Origin: Algicella marina
GTDB lineage: Bacteria; Pseudomonadota; Alphaproteobacteria; Rhodobacterales; Rhodobacteraceae
Assembly: GCF_009931615.1 (NCBI RefSeq)
Contig: NZ_CP046620.1
Location: forward strand, 1,689,501 to 1,753,500
Direction: 5' to 3'
Length of the DNA: 64,000 nt
Part shown: positions 63,839 to 64,000 of the stretch, one piece after another
Layout of the letters: each line of letters starts with the position of its first letter
How positions within the stretch are numbered: position 1 is the stretch's first letter
Position numbers and translations under genes: made by a program
Notes under the pieces: model-generated
Database searches by the model: none
What the model was told of the DNA's origin: nothing
Seen by the model: the letters and a program-made list of their open reading frames with translations, nothing else

Positions 63839-63915
63839 TGGTCGGGGCGGCGAGATTCGAACTCACGACCTACGGTACCCAAAACCGTCGCGCTACCAGG
63901 CTGCGCCACGCCCCG
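63839..63915 (-). tRNA. tRNA-Pro (anticodon TGG)
   Basis: On the minus strand a 77-base tRNA ends in encoded CCA. The acceptor stem CGGGGCG pairs with CGCCCCG, the D-arm is GGCGCAGCCTGGTAGCGC, the anticodon loop is TTTTGGGTA with TGG, and the T-arm is GTTCGAATC. It lies 10 bases after idnD on the opposite strand. Confidence 0.96.
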
Positions 63916-64000
63916 ACTGGGCCACCTTCTAGCCAAGCACTTGGACGAAGGAAAGCGAAAACATCGTGCCGAGACTATGCCACCAGTCCGTCGGTAAACT

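Noticed and set aside
1-64000. CRISPR array
   Set aside because: I scanned for evenly spaced short repeats and saw none; the repeats in the RTX gene encode protein.

Overview
The window looks like a chromosomal stretch of a marine alphaproteobacterium of the Roseobacter group (Rhodobacteraceae). This is inferred from the high-GC coding style, the gene families (choline sulfate to betaine genes, guanidine and polyamine-type uptake operons, HemP/imelysin iron locus, short LOV photoreceptor, Tad-type minor pilins) and a proline tRNA of alphaproteobacterial type. No species can be named from sequence alone.

Layout. (1) Positions 1 to about 10,888 are an accessory island. A five-gene plus-strand cluster comes first: the C-terminal part of an MmeI-like DNA methyltransferase/specificity protein, an Mrr-like endonuclease, a superfamily 2 helicase, a GIY-YIG nuclease and a DUF3644 protein. 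It is followed by ArdA antirestriction protein, a small unknown, an AT-rich unknown membrane or exported protein, and a MobA-type relaxase with its MobC-like partner. The right edge is a 17-base copy of a serine-tRNA 3' end, which is probably an attachment site; the intact tRNA and any integrase would lie to the left, outside the window. (2) 11.1 to 21.2 kb carries a persulfide-dioxygenase-like metallo-hydrolase, a choline sulfate/choline locus (betC, betI, choXWV with a clear BetI-type operator), a PhoX phosphatase, and a choline-dehydrogenase-like GMC oxidoreductase. (3) 21.3 to 26.1 kb is one giant RTX protein with an internal duplication. (4) 26.4 to 31.2 kb is a guanidine operon on the minus strand. 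A guanidine-I (ykkC) riboswitch precedes an ABC importer, a ureohydrolase that is best read as guanidine hydrolase, and a histidine-rich protein that may handle its nickel.

(5) 31.3 to 37.8 kb holds a polyamine-type ABC importer with an Asp/Glu/hydantoin racemase, divergent from a GntR regulator and a GNAT acetyltransferase, with a perfect palindromic operator between them. (6) 38.1 to 43.7 kb is an iron locus: hemP, an unknown gene, imelysin, di-heme oxidase-like protein, a second divergent imelysin and a DUF1513 protein. (7) 43.9 to 49.1 kb is an unusual cluster: an unknown protein, two different dynamin-like GTPases joined by a one-base overlap, a Roadblock/LC7-like protein and a short LOV blue-light receptor. 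(8) 49.5 to 63.9 kb holds an acyl-CoA synthetase, phosphomannomutase/phosphoglucomutase, three Tad-type genes (a von Willebrand TadG-like protein and two TadE-like proteins), pyrC, glpD, a fused alpha-beta 2-oxoacid dehydrogenase E1, an idonate/gluconate catabolic set (gntK, idnO-like, idnD-like) and tRNA-Pro.

The loci most worth following up are the island defence-like cluster, the histidine-rich partner of guanidine hydrolase, and the paired-dynamin/Roadblock/LOV cluster.
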